A DNA stretch of 64,000 nucleotides from Euprymna scolopes (GCA_024364805.1 CM044495.1:46884752-46948751), one strand, 5' to 3'; shown: positions 12,582 to 24,528, numbered from the stretch's first letter. Notes: a model not told the origin generated them from the letters alone. Numbers and translations: made by a program.

Positions 12582-12625
<44 letters not shown>

Positions 12626-12805
12626 CTCTCTGGTCGTTTTCAAACCTGATGTAAACAAATATTTGTTGAGCCACCCGTTTAAATAATAAAATTTTACCCA
12701 ATCATCAGCATCATTAGCAATCATTATGGTGTAGTCTTACTGTGTATCTGAGAGTTATTTAATTCTTATCCTCCAGTGGATTTAAGCCTTGATAAGTGAG
12801 GACAA
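12530..12805 (+). mobile_element. LINE-B 3' fragment with CT microsatellite
   Basis: CTGATGTAAACAAATATTTG, TTGAGCCACCC and AAGCCTTGATAAGTGAGG match the LINE-B 3' end (DVFKSNINKLL tail). A CT array at 12584-12623 lies inside the copy. Confidence 0.5.
12584..12623 (+). repeat. (CT)n microsatellite
   Basis: About 20 CT units inside a LINE-B fragment. Confidence 0.9.
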
Positions 12806-12859
12806 TATAGTTTACATATGTCATTATCTTTTACACATAGTCACCTCAAACAAAGCAAA

Positions 12860-13410
12860 TTGCCACTGAAACCGAAGGAGCTACTGTGAATTATGGACCA
12901 TGTCTATAGGGAAACACTAAGTAGGGAGTTGAGCAGAAAGGTATCTGTTTACATTACATGAAAATTTCTTCATGTAAGTACAATCAGGGAAGCAGAAAAC
13001 TGATAGCAATTCGAGGGAAAAAACTAAGATTTGGAATTACCTCCCAGAGTAAAAAGGCTCTATGACCTCGCTGATCTCTACATTGAAGGCGTGGGATTTT
13101 GCTGGTTGTCGAGTTAGTCGGGGGGTATTTACATCGAGGGAGGCACCAGTGTTACGAGTTTTGTCAGAGTACATTCCATTAAAGGGTTTGTGACACAAGC
13201 ACAGGGATGCCACATTGTGGGGATGTGCCAGAGGTTGGAGATTGGTTGACAGTTCGGAGCCTATTAGATTGAAGGTTTTTTTCAGATCTTGTCCAATGGA
13301 GCTAACTCATATGTAGCAACAATATTCCATGCATGGGAAAATTTGAACGTTTTGGAGATATAGGTTACTGTCTGGTGGGAGTATCTTTCTTCTGTAGAAG
13401 CTACCGTACT
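12860..13410 (-). mobile_element. LINE-A fragment, 3' part
   Basis: It follows 4850-5300 closely: CAAAATCCCAC-type tail, TGGAATGTACTCTGACAAAA, GAGCCTATTAGATTGAAGG on the plus strand. All frames are broken. Confidence 0.6.
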
Positions 13411-13429
13411 AGAAAGTATGCTACTTCCT

Positions 13430-13550
13430 ATTTGCATAATAAGATAAGTAACTACAACAAAAATAATTCGCTTTGAACTTCTGTTGTCTACATTTTTACT
13501 AATTATCCCTCAAAAAGTTAAAAAAACAAAACAAAAAAAAACATGAGGGT
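13430..13550 (+). mobile_element. Helitron H3 fragment
   Basis: The block TTCGCTTTGAAC, TTACTAATTATCCCTCAAAA, CATGAGGGTGGCAGCG matches the last 100 bases of the H3 copy at 14676 but lacks the terminal CTAG. Confidence 0.4.
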
Positions 13551-13554
13551 GGCA

Positions 13555-13810
13555 GCGACTCAACAGGCTGAGAGACCATGACTGACGATTGGAGCCACTG
13601 GAGAAGAGCTGTAAAGGCATGTTTCAAGAAGAGTGAGGAGGGGAGAAGCAAGCAGTGGATGGATAGAAAAGAATACAGATGGCAAATGGCTGCAACAGAG
13701 CTTTCGCAACCAGGCACCATCTATATTTGTGGCATCTGTAAAAGAACCTAGGGACCCAGAATAGGTTTGCACAATCATATCAGACGCTGCAATCCATCAA
13801 CAGACTAATC
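13555..13810 (+). mobile_element. LINE tail encoding C-terminal zinc finger
   Basis: WSHWRRAVKACFKKSEEGRS and ICGICKRT, stop, GPRIGLHNHIRRC: a C-x2-C...H-x3-H/C finger of the type found at the C-terminus of some non-LTR RT proteins (family CxxC...SRIGLxSHxRxH). One stop codon interrupts it. Confidence 0.5.
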
Positions 13811-13954
13811 TGAAGCACAGATACCCATTGTCTACTACTACAAAAATGTTTCAAGAACTTTTGATAATGGCAAGGACATCGGATCGAAGTACTGATTCTA
13901 AATCTGCAGTTGATTTGGTTCTTGGATCAATCATTTAATTGTGATACACACACA

Positions 13955-14676
13955 CATATACTATTTTATAATAGGAGCTTTGTGTGTCTGCGTGTTCGTT
14001 CCCTATTGACTCGAAAACGGCTGCGCTGAATTTTATAAAATTTTAAATGATGGCACTTTATGTGCTTGGTTGTGTCTTTAGATAGGTTTTGTATCGGAAT
14101 GTGTTGGATAAGTATCGATAATCGATAATTGAAATAATCCGATGAAAGAAGGAACAGGCAATTTTGAGAAGTTTTATTATACACAAGCATTAAAACCAGG
14201 CATATAAAAATCAACAGTAGCTTCTTTGATATGACAGAGGCGCATTCGAAATGAATGTTTCTGTTTAGAACATGACTGCAGCATGATATTTGATTTTTAC
14301 ATTTTAAACTTTAATGTGACAGTCCACAATGCATTGTAGTCTACAGTGTAATGCGGACTACAATGTATTCTGGACTAAGTCTCTGCAGGAGGCATGTGAT
14401 GCTTCCTCACGGTGCCCGTAGGTGGATCCCCAACTAGAGTCGGCAATCAATTGATTTGCTTGATAAATAGGCGATTTCATCGATTTCGGTGACAATAAAA
14501 ATATAGGTGTATCCGAGATGGAATGATGATCAGCGAATATTTCACACTCCTAGTCTATTTATGAATACCGTTTAAAAAAACAAAATAATTAGCTTTGAAC
14601 TGCTGCTGTTTACACTTTTGCTAATTATCCCTCAAAAAGTTAAAACATGAGAGTGGCATCGGGGTCTCCCTGCTAG
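13955..14676 (+). mobile_element. Non-autonomous Helitron H3 copy
   Basis: The 5' part resembles a Helitron start (ATAATAGGAGCTTTGTGTGTC) and it ends GGGGTCTCCCTGCTAG|T. Its middle (TTTTAAACTTTAATGT, GGAGGCATGTG, GGCGATTTCATCGATTTC) matches the minus-strand copy at 9729. It is non-coding. Confidence 0.55.
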
Positions 14677-14679
14677 TAT

Positions 14680-15725
14680 ATATATTGGGTCAGTATTGTA
14701 TATTAGCTTAAGAATTAATATATGAGCGTGACACCTGCGCCGTAAAGAAAAACAGATTTTTGTGATATAACAGAGAATATATAATCAGCAAAAAAAAAAA
14801 ATATAAATAGATTTTTATGAGTCGTTCTGTTTATAATTGTTTATTTTTGAAAAACAAACACACAGCCATCGAATTATAATTGGTTTGCCGTAATTATAGG
14901 TGAATGTGCACTGAACAGATACCATAATACTTAAAGTTAAAAACAAATTTTGATATATTTAAACGCGAAAACAAAAACAATTTGGACGCTGAACACGTAC
15001 ATAGTAAAACAATACGTTTTATTGTCGCGTCGATTCACAACCGGAAGTAGTAAACCGGATGTTGGGTTACAACACTCGTTACAAGGTCATTTGAGTTTAT
15101 ATTATAGATATATATATATAATTATAAAAGCTGAACGTCTGTGTCTTTGTCTGGTCACGAATAGTCTCCTATATGGTTGACTATTATAGAAAAGTGATCA
15201 CATATAATGCTAGAAGATTTATCGAGACACAGGAATGGGTATGTTTGATCTTGCATAATGATGATTCATTAAAATTGTGGGGTCTGCGTACGCGCCTGCT
15301 CCACAAAGTATGGAAATAAAAAATAAAAAAAACGTTTACAAGTATTTTTTTTATGATATCAAAGTATAATTATGTACATCTATAAGTATGTTTTAACTTA
15401 AATAGGGATGGTATAATAAAATTGTGGGTCTGTGTTCGCGCTTGGCTTCCATAGAATAGAAATATGTCACAAAGTTTAACATTTTTTTTTATATAGATCC
15501 ACAGAATATTGTGGTAAGTGTTTTTGATGGAACAGATATCCTATAATAAAGTATGGGGTTTATCTATTTTATTTTTACTTTCATCATATTTTGCTTTGGT
15601 TTTGATACCCCCCAATTCGAAGCTATCTCTTTACAACCCTTCCTTTTCATAACCTATCATACTTTCATAAATCAGAGTCCATTTTCTGTAGGCTGTTTTT
15701 GAACCCAGTCAACGATGGGTACCTT

Positions 15726-15766
<41 letters not shown>

Positions 15767-17060
15767 ATATGTATGTATATAACCTGTCATACGTAATTAT
15801 ATACTATATTTTATCTATATCTTTGTTGATATTTAAGAATTTCTATGTTGTGTGTTATTCAAAATCGTATATTTTATATTTTTAAGGGGGGAATATTTTC
15901 TATTAATATTTAATTCAAAATAAAGTGGACAAATGTTTTCTCTCCAAAGTAAGCAATATGTAATTATACAATCTGCTAAAAGGAAAGGTTATACCGCCGG
16001 AAGATTTGTTTCTAATGCTATTTTTACTTACTCATTATTCAAAATTATGATTGTTAAAAAACATTTTAACACTTCGGACATCTATACGAAACCGCTAATT
16101 CTGAATCGGCAGTTGGTTTGACTTTTAGGTCAACCATTGAACCAAGATGCCGTGGCATACAGACAACTACACTTTATATACAGATGAATAGCAGTGTGAT
16201 AGCATACAATTACATTTGATTGTTCTGCAAGGATCGACATTTCTTCATTATACATGTAAATGCCATTTGGCCATTAAATAATAAAAGATTTTGTGTAATT
16301 CTTAGAGCCAGACAGGGCATTGTTACTGCAAGTCGGCAGCAAATTACTAATAGGCCAGCCACAAGAACTTTTGCATAAGTATAAATTCCTTGCGACCTGC
16401 TCCTAAATCTTTCAGCAGAGCATTACTCTATTTCTAAAGAGACGGACATCTGTAACATTAGATTTGCATGGCAGTGAAAGCTGACATCTTTCTGCTAGGA
16501 TGGGAGCTGAATGCAATGGCAATTCTTTGATTGCCTTTTGGATCCGTATGCAGCCATTTGATTGCATTTGTCTGCCATTATAAATGTCGGCTTTTCTGTA
16601 CTGTGATTTCTCATTCATCAGTGGCTTTATGTTATTCTGCTTATTATTTTTTTTACGAGAGTTACAGGATACCAATTTTGGTCTTTTTTTTTATTTGTCA
16701 TCCTCTTTCGTCGTTTGTATATATAAAAGAACAAGTTTGGTCTTTTTGTTGTTAGGGATGTATAATTCCTTAAATAAACTGTCTACAATATTAAGACAAA
16801 ATTTCTTTAATGCTGATAGGAAAAAACTGTTGAATTGTTGGGAAAATATTCTTAAGTGTTTCTACATGAGCAGATTGTCTATGTGCTAAGCACATGTTAA
16901 GCATTTTATGCATATCATCTGGTACTAGTTAGGCTCAATGTCCCTTAACTACATGGATCTAACGAGAACCAATGTGTCAACATGATTGTGGTGCATGGCC
17001 GAACATTCGCTACACTATGTTTTATTTACTTGCTCTTCGATTTATACTTAACCTGAGCTT
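14680..17060. other. Intron sequence, nothing firm
   Basis: It holds a TA array at 15729-15758 and a segment at 16070-16135 (GCAGTTGGTTTGACTTTTAG, TCAACCATT) that resembles 13890-13935 (GCAGTTGATTTGGTTCTTGG, TCAATCATT), an unnamed repeat. No exon-like pattern was found. Confidence 0.4.
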
Positions 17061-17065
17061 CTGTT

Positions 17066-17628
17066 CTGGTTGTTGTTGGTGGTTTTTGTTTTACGGCATA
17101 TCAACCCTTTTCAGGTTATTTAATGCCGAATCCAAAGATTTGAAGAAAATTTTTTAATAGAATATTTGTTGTTTCCAAGTCGGTTTCTATTTAACCCATA
17201 GCTGGCACTGTAACCGGTACTACCACTTCGGGTCAGTGGACCTGGGAGCAATGGCAATTAAAGGATGGCTTCACACTCCCCAAAGCCCACAAGCTGGGGC
17301 CTCACCATCGGAAATAGTTTAAGGTCATATCCAGGACCATTCTGTCCTAGATATGACCTTAAACTATATACAGTGGTGAGGCCCCATTCTGTCCTGGATA
17401 TGACCTTAAACTATATCCAGTGGTGAGACCCCAGCTTGCGGGCTTTGGGGAGTGTGGAGCCACCCTTTAATTGCCATTGCTCCCAGGTCCACTGATCCGA
17501 AGTGGTAGTACCGGTTACGGTGCCAGCTATGGATTAAATAGAAACCGACTTTTCTTCAAAATCTTTGGATTCGGCATTAAATAACCCGAAAAGGGTTGAT
17601 ATGCCGTAAAACGAAAACAACCAACCAA
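17066..17628. repeat. Large inverted repeat, about 250 bp arms
   Basis: The left arm (about 17066-17337) and right arm (about 17393-17628) are inverted copies. They share GTTTTACGGCATATCAACCC, TTTAATGCCGAATCCAAAGA, the CCGGTACTACCACTTCGG block, CCTGGGAGCAATGGCAATTA and the TATGACCTTAAACTAT block. The centre holds an extra partial copy of the inner end. The same sequence occurs singly at 19280-19544, where it runs into the P1 hammerhead-like core. This suggests the inverted repeat is made from two copies of a P1-type element body. Confidence 0.75.
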
Positions 17629-18859
17629 TCAGCTGAGCCCCGATTGCACCATGAATAGTGAGTATGCAGTTTGCCTAATTGTGTACTTCATTTTTACAAA
17701 ATGTCACTCTCTCTAAATTTGTTTTTTTTTTTTTTGGTGGGGGGTATGAAAATAGTCTAGGAATTGATTCAGATTTTTATTCTTTGTTTCGTTGCAAATA
17801 GGAGACGTAAAATGCCTCCAAGAATTTATTTATATCTATGTTCAACGGAGGTGCTCAATTTGGGAGCGTAATTTTTAGAATCTTTTGGGTTGGCTCATTT
17901 TCCTGGTCACTGCATAAATTCGGTGTTTTCTGTTTATGTTAACTGTCGAACGATTGGTCAATAAATCTAACAGTATATTTTTCTTCAGTTATTTTTTCTT
18001 TGTGTCTTGCCTATTTCCTTCATAAACATTACAACTGTCTCTGCTAGCAATCATCCAAGTATGTAAGCTTTGATTATCTTCAGTGGAAATTTCGAACTCC
18101 TTAAATAAACTGAATTTTCTGTAGTGCTGATAAAGAAACGGTCGAATTGTTAGAAAAATCTTTTAGACCGTCTACATTAGCAGATTGTTTATGTACGGTT
18201 GTGTTGGTTCCGGAGCAACGCCAAATGGTTTGCTGGTCTATTATTATTATTATTATTATCATCATCATCACATGCACATAAACACAATGCATGTTTATAT
18301 ATACAAGTAAATTTTATATACACCTAGTTATATAGACCACATTATTAATTTGGTCATTCATAAATATACACCCAGCTATACAACAGTACGAATGTGTGTT
18401 AACCATTTTATGGCCATTAAATTTGTACACAAAATGATAATAATTTAATTTGACGCTTGATATTATGATAAATCTAACCACTACATGATAAAGTCTCTCA
18501 AATTGAAGCCGCATGTGTTTTTCTCAAGGTGCAATGGCAGACTCCTCCGTAACCTCTCCAATCAAGGGTGATCACTCTTATTCGGTCCAAGAGAAATAAC
18601 TGTTTTCTTAGGTTCATCCTAACGAATAGTTTACTCGATTCGATGAATTTTTACATAAATCTTCACATATAAAATATACATAAGCGTATAGACACACCAT
18701 CATGACTTGTTATCCCTAAAAATGTTAATATGCCGTATATTTAATGCTTATATACAATATCCTGTGATTTATGATCATCTAGTTGTAATGATGTCACGGA
18801 TTTTCTTGACTCAATCATGCCACCGCTTTGTATACTCAAGCCCATATGATAAGTCTTTA

Positions 18860-19125
18860 TATTCGGCAGAATCATGTTTGACAGACCGATTCCCATCAGA
18901 TCACTTAAGGTAAGCAACAATAAGCTTGGCCAGTACCAGATGGGTGACCATATGGAATTTGCAGGTGCTGTATGTGCTCTCCACTTATCTCGGCATTGTT
19001 TCCAGTCATCCTGGACTTCTCCTTGCCACTGAACTCAAGCAGTGCCGAATCAGGAGAGGTGTGGTTAGGAATTGCGCAACCCTTGCCTCACAATTACACG
19101 CGCTACTGCCTCTGCTTTGAGTTTT
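18860..19125 (+). mobile_element. 5S-rRNA-derived SINE, type 2
   Basis: The head has CCCATCAGATCACTTAAGG, AAGCAACAATAAGC and GGTGACCATATGG. The body has CTTATCTCGGCATTGTTTCC, AGGAGAGGTGTGGTTAGG and AATTGCGCAACCCTTGC, shared with 40208-40497. Confidence 0.65.
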
Positions 19126-19279
19126 GAGACTGAATGGAGGCATCAAAGTATTCATATGTGCATCGCGAGTACACTAACCTAAGTTCTGTGCAGGGTTTTC
19201 CATTGAACTACATCACTGTTTTGGCATCCACAATAAAAATCCATTGACAATTTGAACCTTAGTCCTTCAACAGTAACCG

Positions 19280-19544
19280 GTCCTGGATATGACCTTAAAC
19301 TATATCCAGTGGTGAGGCCCCAGCTTGCGGGCTTTGGAGAGTATGGAGCCACCCTTTAATTACCATTGCTCCCAGGTCCACTCTGACCCGGAGTGGTAGT
19401 ACCTGTTAAGGTCCCAACTATGGGTTAAATAGAAACAGACTTGAAAATAACAAATATACTCTATTAAAAATTTTTTATTCAAAATCTTTGGATCTGGCAT
19501 TAAATAAACCGAAAAGGGTTGATATACCGTAAAACAAAAACAAC
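19280..19544 (-). repeat. Single copy of the 17 kb inverted-repeat body
   Basis: It is collinear with the right arm at 17393-17620, from the TCCTGGATATGACC block to GATATACCGTAAAAC. It is joined directly to the hammerhead-like core at 19545-19577, which links the two repeats into one family. Confidence 0.65.
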
Positions 19545-19577
19545 GCTTCGATCGATGTAACCTCCGACCTTCTTCAG
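19545..19577 (-). ncRNA. Hammerhead-like core, family P1, left arm of inverted pair
   Basis: The minus-strand core is CTGAAGA, one unpaired A, stem GGTCG with CGATC (one G-U), then GAAGC. The extra A before stem II departs from the canonical form and is shared by all P1 and P2 copies. The mate copy faces it at 19798-19829. Confidence 0.42.
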
Positions 19578-19797
19578 TTGTATCTTGTCGAACTTAAGAA
19601 TTTGGACAGAATTTAGAGCAGAAAACTTTATTTACTTCATGGGGGTAGCATGCTCTCATTCTGTCAGGACTTCTATCCAGTCATGGCTGACAGAACAAGA
19701 GCATGCTACTTCCGTGAAGTAAATAAAGGGTTCCACTCGAAATTCAGTCCAAATTCCCGAGCTCGACAGAAACATTCCTGAGTTCGACAAGATATAA

Positions 19798-19829
19798 CTG
19801 AAGAAGGTCGGAGGTTGCATCGACTAAAC
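19798..19829 (+). ncRNA. Hammerhead-like core, family P1, right arm of inverted pair
   Basis: The core is CTGAAGA, A, then stem GGTCG with CGACT, then AAAC. The second stem pair is G-C here, G-U in the left arm and A-U at 61333-61365, so pairing is kept while bases change. The GAAA box has lost its G. Confidence 0.4.
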
Positions 19830-19984
19830 GAACAGTAGTCCGATGAATCCAAATAATACGAATAACCAATCCTCATCCCCAAAAATCAGAAACGACTATG
19901 TTTTAGTCAGCTAGGAAGCAGTCCCATGGTATTTTTTTTCACAGAAGTTTGGGATACAAAAATTTCCTCATAGAAGTTTTGTTT

Positions 19985-20205
19985 AGTTTTAGGTACACAG
20001 AGAAAGAAAGGAAATTTATTTACAGTGGCTGTAGCTAGACGAGTTTCTGTTATAAATGTTTCACAGAAGGGAGGCTATAGATTGGAGCTCAGTCGAGCAG
20101 CTACCATGAAAATAACGGCAAAATACAGCCTCATTCATAGAGAAAGACTAGCAACCTCTCTTCTGTAAGAAAGAGCAAGGAGCATCTCCCACGGTATTTT
20201 TTATA
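19985..20205 (-). mobile_element. LINE-B fragment
   Basis: GGCTGTAGCTAGACGAGTTT, GGAGCTCAGTCGAGCA and ACCATGAAAATAACG match 47240-47330 and 48220-48310. There is no open frame. Confidence 0.55.
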
Positions 20206-20464
20206 TATTATAATAACAAGTCACTGCAGATTAAGGCCTAAAGACCAGTTGAGGATAAAGATATGAAGTTTGTCAGTTGGGTGCTGAGACAAAACCGAGA
20301 GGATTTGTAACGATGATTAAAACTGGACAGAATTTTAGTGGTATTAGGTTTTAATTATTATTTTTATTTATTTAATTATTTTTGTTACTATAATAATTTT
20401 TTTTATGCCGAACACCCGTAAACTATAAAGCCGATGTCTTATTATTATTATTTTAATTCTAAAA

Positions 20465-20467
20465 ATA

Positions 20468-20522
<55 letters not shown>

Positions 20523-20525
20523 AAT
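20465..20525 (+). repeat. (ATT)n microsatellite
   Basis: About 18 ATT units. A smaller ATT array lies at 18239-18258. Confidence 0.93.
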
Positions 20526-20544
20526 GTTATATAAGAGCATAACT

Positions 20545-20592
20545 ACACATGGTTCTCATTACTTACTGGGCATCGCCGGATAATGTTGCTAG
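20545..20592 (+). mobile_element. Helitron-type 3' end
   Basis: CTGGGCATCGCCGG is followed by ATAATGTTGCTAG|T, immediately after an ATT microsatellite. The body is not bounded. Confidence 0.35.
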
Positions 20593-21589
20593 TTGAAAAT
20601 AAAGAAGGAACCACGTTATAAGTGGTCTATAATAATGCACAAATTAAATTAGGATGTCTGCTTGGTATCTACAGTCGATATTACAGTCGAGATAAGTCCT
20701 TAATGGTTCCAGGAGGGATCTTGTTTCATTCTTTCACTCGTAACACCCGAGAATAGAAAAGCTTAACCTGAGAAAAATAGAATTCCCATCCTCATTTCTT
20801 ATGACATCACATTGATTTATGGAAAAGCTTCTTTATGGCAAAGCGAACTGAGATCGGAGATAAAAAGACTATGAAAAACTATAACAAATAAATAAATAAT
20901 AAAGACAGAGTTCAGAGAACTGTGAAAGAATAACTTCTAATCATATCAACTTTGCTTTCTTAAAAAAAAAACATACAATCATTTGACTTTATTTTTTCAT
21001 ATTTAATGGTCAGCATTTTTAAAACGAAAACAATTCAAGGATAAGGGTATAGCAACAAATTGTACCCTTCAGTATCCAACATATGGAATCAAAAGTGAAT
21101 ATGAAGCTTGTAACTTTCGCTTCCCTTATTTTAAACGGTTTCTGACAAAGAGGAAGCATGGCTATCCATTTTACATTGTTTTGTTTTTGACCTTGAAATA
21201 GTACTATTTTTCTTAGGTTCTTACATCGAGTGGTTTCATTCCCCTTCCGGTGCTAGTTTCATAAAAAATAATGAAAATGTTTAAAATCGTTTTTATGCGC
21301 ATATATGTTTAAAATCGGTTTTATCCACACATTCGTCTGAACTAGTAAAATGTAATATTTATCACATTTACTGTTTTGATCTGCCCCGTATGCATAAAAG
21401 GCCAGATTCTTCCTTTAATTTTGAGCCGAAAAAAATCCAAGAAAATGCTAACATCCGTATTACACTCCTCTCTTTTGCTTCATTACAATTCTCAACTCAC
21501 TCGAGCACACACTATCCTTGTCATAAACCACTTCATAAGCAATCAAAGTTGACAAGAGGAAAATTGCTGCTTTTGAATTGTGGTGCTAC

Positions 21590-21915
21590 CGTAGACTTCT
21601 TCGTGTAAACGTGGCAGAAAAACGTACAAATGAATGGATTCCAGAGAAGATTATTCCATGCTGAAAACTGCCAGACAACATTAATGACAGGAAATTACGA
21701 TTTTTGGGACATGTGGCCAGAACAGACGGCCTAACAGAAGATCTGCTCGTTAGTACAATCCCCGGCAAAGGAGAACGTGGAAGACCAAAAACAAGACTAT
21801 CAGACAACGTGAAGGACATTGAAAACATTAGCATGGTTGAGTTGCTCAGAATGGTGCAGAACCGGAGCCAATTGTGATGATTCGTGAAGAGTGCCACGAC
21901 TAGTCAGTAATGACC
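21590..21915 (+). mobile_element. LINE tail, other family (RT C-terminal part)
   Basis: About 66 codons are open: NDRKLRFLGHVARTDGLTED, GKGERGRPKTRLSDNVKDI. The motif LRFLGHVAR...RGRPKTR is the conserved C-terminal part of many non-LTR RT proteins. There is a stop just upstream. The element is distinct from LINE-A and LINE-B. Confidence 0.65.
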
Positions 21916-22085
21916 ATTCTGTCAAAGAGATATATAAGCAATCAAAGTGTGTGTATATTAGTGTTAACATTCGCAGAATGTTTATAGTCATTCCGTCTCA
22001 TTAACCATTATTCTTGAGTGGCTCTTTGCCTTGATACGCATCAACCAAACAGCAAAAAATGGAAATAAATTATTGATTGGCTTAC

Positions 22086-22201
22086 TTTCTTGGCAGGTTG
22101 CACTACATGGTGTCCAGTGGGAATAGTCTGTCACTACACAATCTCTCGGACAGGGCAGCTGACAGGGTTGAATATCATCTGGCCGAATATGACGAACACA
22201 C
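22086..22201 (-). CDS. THSD7A: THSD7A/B-like protein, TSP1 exon 4 of 5
   Basis: This short exon is 116 bases. The acceptor is CCATTGCAG and the donor is GAAA|GTAAGC. The open frame requires one base from the preceding exon's codon, so the preceding exon must end in phase 2. It encodes IRPDDIQPCQLPCPRDC, VVTDYSHWTPCSATC and QE. CSATC fits the C-x-x-(S/T)-C O-fucosylation site of TSP1 domains. It parallels vertebrate LRPETVRPCLLPCKKDC and PYSDWTSCPSSC. The phase does not fit the exon at 50710, and about 70 residues of the family are missing between them, so an intervening exon is implied. The exon is flanked by a 28.5 kb and a 16.1 kb intron. Confidence 0.85.
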
Positions 22202-22879
22202 CTGCAATGGATAAACAGTTCCAATGGTGAACAATTAATTCTTCATCTTTTGTTTGCTTTCAACAATAATAAATGCAATAGCTTAACTTTTTCTTTGTAA
22301 ACATCAAAAAGAATTTGAAAGATTTTAAAACACCGAATAATCAATATATCTATAAAGTACGTTTTTTCTCGCTCTGACATTGATATCAAAAGTATACCTT
22401 TTCTTTTTAAAAATCATTAAAACGAACTTGTTAATATATTCAGTCATAGATATTCGAGCGACTACATGAGGGTTAACTAATTCGCATATTCCTTTAAATA
22501 CGAGCGTCAATTAATAACTCATTATTTATGATGATTGGATTAGAGACCATAACAAAATGATTGGATTAGAGACAAAAGTCAACGTAATAGTCAAATATTC
22601 ATTTTTTTATTATTTAAATTAAAAACTAAGAAACGAATGTGGAAAGAAGGGAATTTGGTTTCAGTTGGAAGACCAGTGAGAGAAAAAAAATCTCACTGTT
22701 CAGGTGGTTTTAAATCAATAAATATTTCCAACTGATGTTTCAAAATCTTTTGTCTACACAGGCTAGGTTAAACATTTTAATAATTTCACCTGCCCGTTTT
22801 TTTGTTTTCTTTGGTATTTAAATTAAATTATGTTTCCTCTGAAATTTCTCCTTCCATTTTGCTGTACCAAGAATTTACT

Positions 22880-23021
22880 TATATACACATCTGATTTCAC
22901 TAAGCACAATATAACAGTCGATAGAGAATTGTCTCTATAATAATAAATACGTTATCTTCACGAATTAAAATATCATATTTAAGTGTATCTTACGACCGGA
23001 CAACGCCGGGAATCATTCTAG
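22880..23021 (+). mobile_element. Helitron H2 3' end
   Basis: It carries CTCTATAATAATAAATACG, AAAATATCATATTTAAGTG and the hairpin CCGGACAACGCCGG followed by CATTCTAG. This is the same terminal 130 bases as the other H2 copies. Confidence 0.55.
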
Positions 23022-23325
23022 AAATTTTATATAATTGAGACTTTCAGTGACCTCTTCCAAAAAAGAGTTTTATTTTGTTTTTTCTTCAATTTGCTGCCGA
23101 TAGACCACACGTGGGGAACAAAGTTTGAATCCGGTGTGCCTACATGGTCGGCGTATATTTTGAATAGAAGCAGGTTGGATATATCATTGAAAACATTATT
23201 TAGAACACCAAATGTTACATGATTTTTTATCAATTGAATAAAATCCTTTTATTTATGTTTTTTTTTATTTTTTGGTATACATCTTTTTTAAAGAAGACTC
23301 CTTTTTTCATGAGTATCGCACTAAC

Positions 23326-23327
<2 letters not shown>

Positions 23328-23415
<88 letters not shown>
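23328..23415. repeat. (TA)n microsatellite
   Basis: Pure TA, about 88 bp. Confidence 0.95.
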
Positions 23416-23421
<6 letters not shown>

Positions 23422-23445
23422 CATCGGCATACACTATAAAGAATA

Positions 23446-23516
23446 AATCTACTGTTTCAGTAAGGCCGGGGGCGTATTGTCGCCTGACAATCTTTTTAGA
23501 CTGAAACAGTAAATTT
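23446..23516. repeat. Short inverted repeat next to TA array
   Basis: ATCTACTGTTTCAGT and ACTGAAACAGTAAAT are inverted (14 of 15), with a 40-base GC-richer loop (AAGGCCGGGGGCG). Confidence 0.55.
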
Positions 23517-23653
23517 GTTGTAGGAATTTATGTTAATTTTGTTTACCTTAATTGAATAACATAGTCTGTTGTTTTTAGTGAGCACTATCAACAATCTCGT
23601 CGAAATTCAATGGAATTTATTTTTGGATATTTTTAACCGGGAATATATATATA

Positions 23654-24162
23654 CTAGAAAGCTACCGTTGCCCGCTCGTAAAATGCGCTTAAATATGATA
23701 TTTTAATTCAGACGAATTTCGTATTTATATTATTATAGAGCCAACTCCCTATTGATTAATATTGTATTAAATATATAATTTTGAAACTTTTGAAATCACT
23801 ACTATATGTTTTGGATGCTATCAATTGGAATCTGAATCAAAATATGGCTCTCCAGCATTATTTCTTACTTTCTAAGCGACGGTAACACGCATATAAAAAA
23901 ACGTTAATTTTGTGTCATCCATAAATGTATATTTGCGTTTGCGTAGAAGAGACCTTTAAGTGGAATTGCGCCTACCAAGTTACAATCTTCTTTAATTTTA
24001 ACCCCTGGGCAGCTATTTTTATTATCTACAAACCAAGTTGAATTTGTTCCACAGGTTCCAATCCCCTATGTATCATGGTTCCAGTCTGCAGACCAAAAAT
24101 TAGCTGAGTTGATAGAGGCTGTTTTTCACACAAACAGACAAGGTCACATTTATAGGTATACT
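23654..24162 (-). mobile_element. Non-autonomous Helitron H2 copy
   Basis: The minus-strand 3' end is GCGGGCAACGG, spacer, CTAG|T at 23654, preceded by the H2 terminal block (AAAATATCATATTTAAGCGC). The 5' end near 24160 resembles CCTATAAATGTGACCTTGTCTG. A second H2 3' end abuts it directly, giving a head-to-tail pair. Confidence 0.58.
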
Positions 24163-24385
24163 ATCAGACTACCTGACGTTTTATGCTTAAATATGATAAT
24201 AATAAATGCGTAATCTGCATGAATTATACTATTATAGAGACAATTCGCAATCCATTATTATATTGAACCTAATATATAGTAGTGAGATCAAAATTAAAAT
24301 AAATATATAAGATTGGGTGCCATCAGGTAGAATCGAAACCGAAGCATACAACTCTCCACCACGTCCATACGCATATAGATATATG
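24163..24385 (-). mobile_element. Helitron H2 3' fragment, abutting another copy
   Basis: This is the H2 terminal block on the minus strand (GATGGCACCCAA, TATAATAATGG, ATCATATTTAAGC) ending in a slightly altered CTGATAG at the junction with the 5' end of the copy at 23654-24162. Confidence 0.5.
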
Positions 24386-24498
24386 TATAAGAAGAAGTAG
24401 TTAAAAAAACATGTTAACTCTTTTTCAAAGTGTTTTTAAAAACATACTTAATTCTTAAAAGGAAGCACTAAAAAAGTGTATAGTTTTTAATCCGCGAA

Positions 24499-24528
24499 GT
24501 TTCGAAGAAATACTTTCCTTCTCATCAG
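24499..24528 (-). ncRNA. Hammerhead ribozyme-like core, family P3
   Basis: On the minus strand CTGATGA (24528-24522) is followed by an 18-base hairpin (24521-24504). It has 7 pairs (GAAGGAA with TTTCTTC, one G-U) around an AGTA loop, then GAAAC (24503-24499). Core residues and stem II are canonical. No convincing stem III was found, so activity is doubtful. Confidence 0.5.

Larger units (their letters stand above)
19545..19890. mobile_element. P1 inverted-pair element, probably Penelope-like remnant
   Basis: Two P1 ends face each other. The left part (about 19545-19680) and the right part (about 19690-19890) are inverted copies containing the hammerhead-like core, a GACAAGATA block, a TTTACTTCA block and GCATGCT. 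Sequence beyond the right core (AACAGTAG, CCAATCCTCATC) matches the copy at 61748-61825. No open frame was found. Confidence 0.45.
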
